Position numbers and translations under genes: made by a program. From Deltaproteobacteria bacterium (GTDB taxonomy: Bacteria > Myxococcota_A > UBA9160 > SMWR01): a DNA stretch of 7,970 bases. The notes under the pieces were generated by a model. That model did not search any database. It saw nothing but the letters and a program-made list of their open reading frames with translations, and was not told the origin of the DNA. Location: NCBI GenBank assembly GCA_019313605.1, contig JAFDAW010000121.1, positions 1 to 7,970 on the forward strand, given 5' to 3'. Below, in pieces: positions 4,212 to 7,970 of the stretch; position 1 is the stretch's first letter; every line of letters begins with the position of its first letter.

Positions 4212-6824
4212 TCAAAGGTCGATGCGCGAGACCTCCAGGCCGCCCTCGATTTCGTCGGCCAAAGCGCGGTTGCAGGTCAGGATCCACACCTGCCGCATGG
4301 GCGCCATCTCGCCGAGCAGCGTGTAGACCCCGCGCCGCCGCCCATCGTCCATACGGAGCAGCGCGTCGTCAAGAATCAGCGGGAGCCGCTCGCGGCCTTC
4401 ATCGAGGTGGTCGAGCATGCCCAGTCGCAAGCAGAGGAAGATCTGATCCAGGGTTCCCCGGCTGATCGGATGGCCAACCTTGACGGGCTCGCTACGGCCC
4501 CTCAGCGTCACGCAGAGCTCCGCGTCGCTTTCTTCCATCAGGTCCACGCGCTGGTAGCGGCCGTCGGTAATGCGCTGCAGGTGGCTGCTGGCGCGGCGCA
4601 ACACGTCGGGTTGGTGGAGTTCCCGGTATTCGCGCTCGGCCCGCTCGAGGATCGATTCCAGCAGCGCGAGTCGATCACGTTCGCGCTCGGTCGCTGTTAT
4701 CTCGCTCCGAATGTCGGCCACCGCGTCGGACGCGCGGGAGAGCGCACCCACCTCATCCCTGCTCAAGATTTCGTCCAGCTCTCCGAATCGACGGTACTTC
4801 GCGGCGAGTGATTCTTCGAGCTCGGTAATTTGGGTTTCGCGCGCCGCGACATTTTCAGGCAGCCACGGTGCGTCTTCGGGCAGGTGCTCTGAGGTGACCC
4901 GCGAATCGCTTTCGCAGGCCGCAAAACGCGTATCTGCACGCAATTCGGATGCTCGCCGGCGCAGGAATGCTTCTTCATCTCGCCGCTCATTGACGCGCTG
5001 GAAAGACGTTTCGAGATCGCTGCAATCGGGCTCGGCGGTGCGCAGGATCGCGTGAAGTTTGTCTCGGTGCGCGAGCTTCTGTTCGAGTGAAGGCGCCGCG
5101 AATTCGCAAAGCCGCTCGGCCTCTTCGCGCTCGCTCTGATCGCGCTCGACGTTCTTGCGCTCGGCGCGTGCGGCCTCGAGTGCAGAGCGGAGCCGCGCCA
5201 CGAGCAAGCTGCCGTCTCCATCGGTATCAACTCCGATGCGTTGGCATAACGCCCCCCACGCGCTCTCAGATTCCCCGATCTTGGTATCGAGCCTTTGCAC
5301 AACGCGCTCGGCGCCTCGCGCGTCAGCGGTCAATTGCTGGATGCCGCCCAGCAGGGCGACGAGCCGCTGCACCGCGGCCGGGCTCTCGAGCAGGGATTTC
5401 GGAACCGGGAGTTTGTCGACCAGCTCGGCCAGTTCGGGTGGTGCCGAGGGCGGCGCGGCACTGCCGCGAGGTCGAGCGAAGGCGCCGATGAGCAGCGCCG
5501 CGACCATGAGCAGCGCACCCGTGAGGATCAATGGCAGATTGGCCTGCAGATAGGCGCCCAACGCGATCACTGCGAGTCCCACACAACCTGCGATGGTCTG
5601 CCAGACCTTCGAATCGCCGCGCCCCGATGAAGCGCTCTGATACTGCAACTCGCGCGCATCCGACCACGCCTCGGCTGCGCTCGCGAGGGCCTGGGTGGGG
5701 ATTGCGGCCGCGGCGTCGAGCTGTGCGTCTGTTGGCTCGCAGCTGAGTGCGCCGCGGAGTTCGTCGCGCGCGCGTTCTCGCGCTTTGGCGATGGCCGCCT
5801 CCTGCTCGGTGCGTCGCTCGCGATCTGCGTTCCACTGCGAAAGATCAGTGAACGCACATTCGATTTGAGGTTCGAGGGCGAGCACTTTCGACGAGTTCTC
5901 GTCAAGCGACAGAGCACTCTGCTCGAGCCGCAAGCGCGGCACGCTCAACTTCGCTTCGCGTTCTTCGATTTCCGATGCAAGCTGGGCGGGGCTCACGAGC
6001 GGAAGCTCCCCGAGTCCGCTCAGATCGATTGACGGGCCGAGCACGCGCACGCGGTGATTGAGTTCGAACAGATCGCCGAGAAAGGGCGCATCAGCGTGTT
6101 CGCGATCGAGGCGGCGCTTGCGTCCTTCGAGTTCTTCGAGTGTTGCGGCGGCTTCGGCTCGCTCCGATCGCGCGCTGCGCCGGGTGTCGTCGCTTTCCTT
6201 GGCGTCGCGAAAGCACGCGTGGGCTTCAACCAACTCGGCGCGCAATTTCTTGGCGACGGGCTCGCCCCGATTGTCGACTCGCCACAGTCGGAGATGCTCG
6301 TCCCGCAGATCAGCTCGAATCTCTGCGGCGGAGCGCAGCGGAAGCGCGGTCGTGCCCGGCATCAGAAGATCGTCGATGTTCTTTCGCACCTTCGAGTGGA
6401 GTGCCGCCAGTTGCCCGAGTTCCAGCGAATAGATTTCTCGGAAGACGTCGCGCGAGAGCCAGTCCACCCAGGGGAGTGGTGTGTTTCCACGCCGCGGACC
6501 CGAGAAGTCGGTTCCCCCCACGGCGATTCGCGACTTGCCGGTTTGCAGCAGGATGCGCTCGACGCCGCGGAGGTCGCCGGTGTCGTCGAGCCGGAGTTCG
6601 CATTGAAGTTCGAGCCTCTGTGGGTTTTCGGGATCCCATTTTGCGAGTGGGTGATCGTTGCGATCGGCGGGCTTGAATCCGTAAAGGATGGTTTCGATGG
6701 CTGTGCGAAACGACGATTTTCCGGCTTCGTTCGGGCCGCACACGAGTACGATGTCGGCGTCGACCGCAAACGAACACTGCTCGAGCGGGCCGAACGCGAT
6801 GGCGTCGAGGCGGGTGAATCTCAC
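4212..6824 (-). CDS. YhaN/SbcC-like AAA family ATPase with central membrane hairpin
   Basis: The protein is 870 residues, starting at a GTG that overlaps the stop of the phosphoesterase gene (GTGA), with GGAGG (6832-6836) seven bases upstream. It has the split ATPase head of Rad50/SbcC/SMC proteins. The Walker A motif GPNEAGKS is at 30-37. A signature-like SRGTLDQIFLCLRL is at 788-801, in the YhaN style rather than LSGGQ. Walker B LPLILDD is at 814-820, and a switch region WILTCN is at 847-852. Long charged coiled-coil stretches fill about 180-400 and 460-750. Between them lie two hydrophobic helices (about 410-427 and 430-450), with no CxxC zinc hook. It most resembles Bacillus YhaN, which pairs with the phosphoesterase YhaO. 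It should use ATP to control DNA-end access for its nuclease partner, but the membrane hairpin suggests the complex is tethered to the inner membrane. The length is below that of E. coli SbcC (about 1050 residues). Confidence 0.9.
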   Translation of the reverse strand: MRFTRLDAIAFGPLEQCSFAVDADIVLVCGPNEAGKSSFRTAIETILYGFKPADRNDHPLAKWDPENPQRLELQCELRLDDTGDLRGVERILLQTGKSRIAVGGTDFSGPRRGNTPLPWVDWLSRDVFREIYSLELGQLAALHSKVRKNIDDLLMPGTTALPLRSAAEIRADLRDEHLRLWRVDNRGEPVAKKLRAELVEAHACFRDAKESDDTRRSARSERAEAAATLEELEGRKRRLDREHADAPFLGDLFELNHRVRVLGPSIDLSGLGELPLVSPAQLASEIEEREAKLSVPRLRLEQSALSLDENSSKVLALEPQIECAFTDLSQWNADRERRTEQEAAIAKARERARDELRGALSCEPTDAQLDAAAAIPTQALASAAEAWSDARELQYQSASSGRGDSKVWQTIAGCVGLAVIALGAYLQANLPLILTGALLMVAALLIGAFARPRGSAAPPSAPPELAELVDKLPVPKSLLESPAAVQRLVALLGGIQQLTADARGAERVVQRLDTKIGESESAWGALCQRIGVDTDGDGSLLVARLRSALEAARAERKNVERDQSEREEAERLCEFAAPSLEQKLAHRDKLHAILRTAEPDCSDLETSFQRVNERRDEEAFLRRRASELRADTRFAACESDSRVTSEHLPEDAPWLPENVAARETQITELEESLAAKYRRFGELDEILSRDEVGALSRASDAVADIRSEITATERERDRLALLESILERAEREYRELHQPDVLRRASSHLQRITDGRYQRVDLMEESDAELCVTLRGRSEPVKVGHPISRGTLDQIFLCLRLGMLDHLDEGRERLPLILDDALLRMDDGRRRGVYTLLGEMAPMRQVWILTCNRALADEIEGGLEVSRIDL

Positions 6825-7970
6825 GCCTCGCCCTCCACGATGCTGCGCTCGATGAGTTCTTCCGGCAGTTCGGCGAGCAGCTCTTGCAGATAGGCGGTGC
6901 GTTCGCTCGCGTCCACGTCTGTCGCCAGTCTGTCGGGTGCAAGCTCAGCGAGCAGGGCGTCGTCTTCGGCAGCTTGCTCGATCAGTTCGAGCGCTTGCGC
7001 GATTGCACTCGGAGATTCATGCAGCGCGCGCCGGTCGATCGGGCGAACGATGCCCGCGTCGCGCAGCTGGATCTCGAGTGCTCCGGTCGCCGCCTGAAGT
7101 TCCCCCTCGATGGCTTCGCGCTCTTCGCGTCTTCGCAGCGTCGGCGCCAGAACGGTTTCGCCCGCGAGGTCGATGCGAACGATGAGCTCGCCGGTGTCCG
7201 CGCCGAGCGCAGCGACCGTGTCGGTGAGCTGCGCGACCAGTGCCCGAACCGATTGGCGATCCGCAATCTGATCGATGAGCACATGCTCCCAGCGCACCGG
7301 TGCAAAGCACACGAACTCCGGTTCGGCGGCGACCCCCGCTCGCGCCTCCACGACGAGTCCACCCTTCGGGCCGGTCTCGCGCGGATTGCGACCCTGGAGG
7401 TTTCCCGCGTAGTGGACGGGCTGGCCCTGCACCGCGCACTGGCGGATGTGGATGTGCCCGAGCGCCCAGTAGCTGTACCCCGCGCGCTCGAAGTCCCGCT
7501 GCCCGGACGGTGCGTAGCGGTCGTGCTCGCCCGCCGTCGGTGTGCTCTCGACGTGCGTGTGGAGCAGGCCGATCCACGGCAGGTCTGCCGCGGCCGCGGG
7601 AAACTGCGCGGCGAGGTTCTCGCTCTCGGCGTCACTCGGATGCCCGGCCCCAACCACCACACCGACACCCGTTCCATCGCGATCGGTCACGGTCACAGGC
7701 TGCGGCTGCCGATCTCGAAAAACGTGCACCCGCTCGCGCCGCACACCGGTCGAATCGGTTTCGAGGCTCAGTCGGATCGAACGATGTTGCTGCCCGCCCG
7801 GGTCGTGGTTTCCGCAGCACGCGAGAAACCAGACGCCGGCCTCGTCGAGTCGCTGCACCTGGCGTTGGATGGCGAGTTCCGTCTGAAGCGAGAGCACGGG
7901 ATCGTCGTAGAGATCACCCGCGGCGAGGACGGCGTGGAGCCGGTGCTCGATCGCGTAGCTGACCGCGTTC
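6821..7970 (-). CDS. Metallophosphoesterase, SbcD/Mre11/YhaO-like nuclease subunit, N-terminus cut off
   Basis: The reading frame is still open at the window edge, so the start lies outside; 382 residues are visible. The GTG at 7897 is not the start, because in-frame sequence before it (SYAIEHRLHAVLAAGDLYDD) contains a family motif. Calcineurin-like dimetal motifs in order are GDLYDD (residues 18-23 of the fragment), CGNHD (52-56), LLHTH with His137 and His139, and GHIH (171-174). The first motif (DxH) would lie upstream. The C-terminal third is the variable capping and ATPase-docking part. Together with the ATPase whose start overlaps its stop, it should form a nuclease-ATPase complex of the Mre11-Rad50 kind that processes DNA ends. 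The partner type and the GDLYDD/GNHD spacing favour the YhaO branch, but I cannot separate it firmly from SbcD by eye. Confidence 0.9.
   Translation of the reverse strand, partial: NAVSYAIEHRLHAVLAAGDLYDDPVLSLQTELAIQRQVQRLDEAGVWFLACCGNHDPGGQQHRSIRLSLETDSTGVRRERVHVFRDRQPQPVTVTDRDGTGVGVVVGAGHPSDAESENLAAQFPAAAADLPWIGLLHTHVESTPTAGEHDRYAPSGQRDFERAGYSYWALGHIHIRQCAVQGQPVHYAGNLQGRNPRETGPKGGLVVEARAGVAAEPEFVCFAPVRWEHVLIDQIADRQSVRALVAQLTDTVAALGADTGELIVRIDLAGETVLAPTLRRREEREAIEGELQAATGALEIQLRDAGIVRPIDRRALHESPSAIAQALELIEQAAEDDALLAELAPDRLATDVDASERTAYLQELLAELPEELIERSIVEGEA

Noticed and set aside
4183..4214. Inverted repeat TGATCGC / GCGATCA around the ATPase stop, considered as a terminator
   Set aside because: Only seven base pairs with an 18-base loop and no U-tract; too weak to call.
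6054..6893. 279-residue plus-strand frame antisense to the ATPase and phosphoesterase genes
   Set aside because: The minus strand encodes unmistakable Walker A and head-domain sequence across this stretch. The antisense frame has no recognisable domain and is a codon-bias shadow.
3373..7970. Reading the phosphoesterase-ATPase block as an anti-phage defence island
   Set aside because: No second effector, toxin, mobile element or integration boundary is visible. The pair fits the widespread YhaO/YhaN repair type, and the following SDR and MATE genes look metabolic.

Overview
The window is GC-rich, tightly packed bacterial chromosome, probably from a Gram-negative. The evidence for that is a TonB C-terminal domain protein with a signal peptide, a DUF3012 small lipoprotein-like gene and a proteobacterial-style cobalamin riboswitch leader. 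An uncultured, environmental proteobacterial or 'deltaproteobacterial'-type lineage is my best guess, but nothing here fixes the taxonomy. I see no tRNA, rRNA, CRISPR array, transposase or phage gene.

Layout. (1) 1-621, plus strand: the 3' end of an FAD/NAD(P)-dependent oxidoreductase related to spermidine dehydrogenase. (2) 619-825: a long imperfect palindrome with near-identical 22-nt ends that begin and end in TA. It lies between two convergent genes, and its first bases are the stop codon of the upstream gene. (3) 831-1634, minus strand: a regulated unit made of a promoter, a cobalamin (B12) riboswitch, a leader hairpin, a strong ribosome binding site and a small exported TonB C-terminal domain protein. 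(4) 1744-1926, minus: a 60-residue DUF3012 protein. (5) 2024-7970, minus: a four-gene operon-like block read right to left. It comprises an SbcD/Mre11-type metallophosphoesterase (cut off by the window edge), a YhaN/SbcC-like AAA ATPase, a short-chain dehydrogenase/reductase and a DinF-type MATE transporter.

How the genes fit together. The phosphoesterase and the ATPase share a 4-nt GTGA stop/start overlap and form a Mre11-Rad50-like pair (YhaO/YhaN type). The ATPase has a two-helix membrane hairpin in the middle of its coiled coil, where Rad50/SbcC has its zinc hook. The SDR and MATE genes share a TTGA overlap, which sets the MATE start at a TTG codon rather than at the longer open frame. 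The link between the repair-like pair and the SDR-MATE pair is co-orientation over a 71-nt gap, so a shared function is only inferred. The most informative regulatory element is the B12 riboswitch. It stands in front of a stand-alone TonB-domain protein rather than a BtuB receptor or a cobalamin biosynthesis gene. An 8-nt segment of the leader is exactly complementary to that gene's ribosome binding site, which suggests control of translation initiation.
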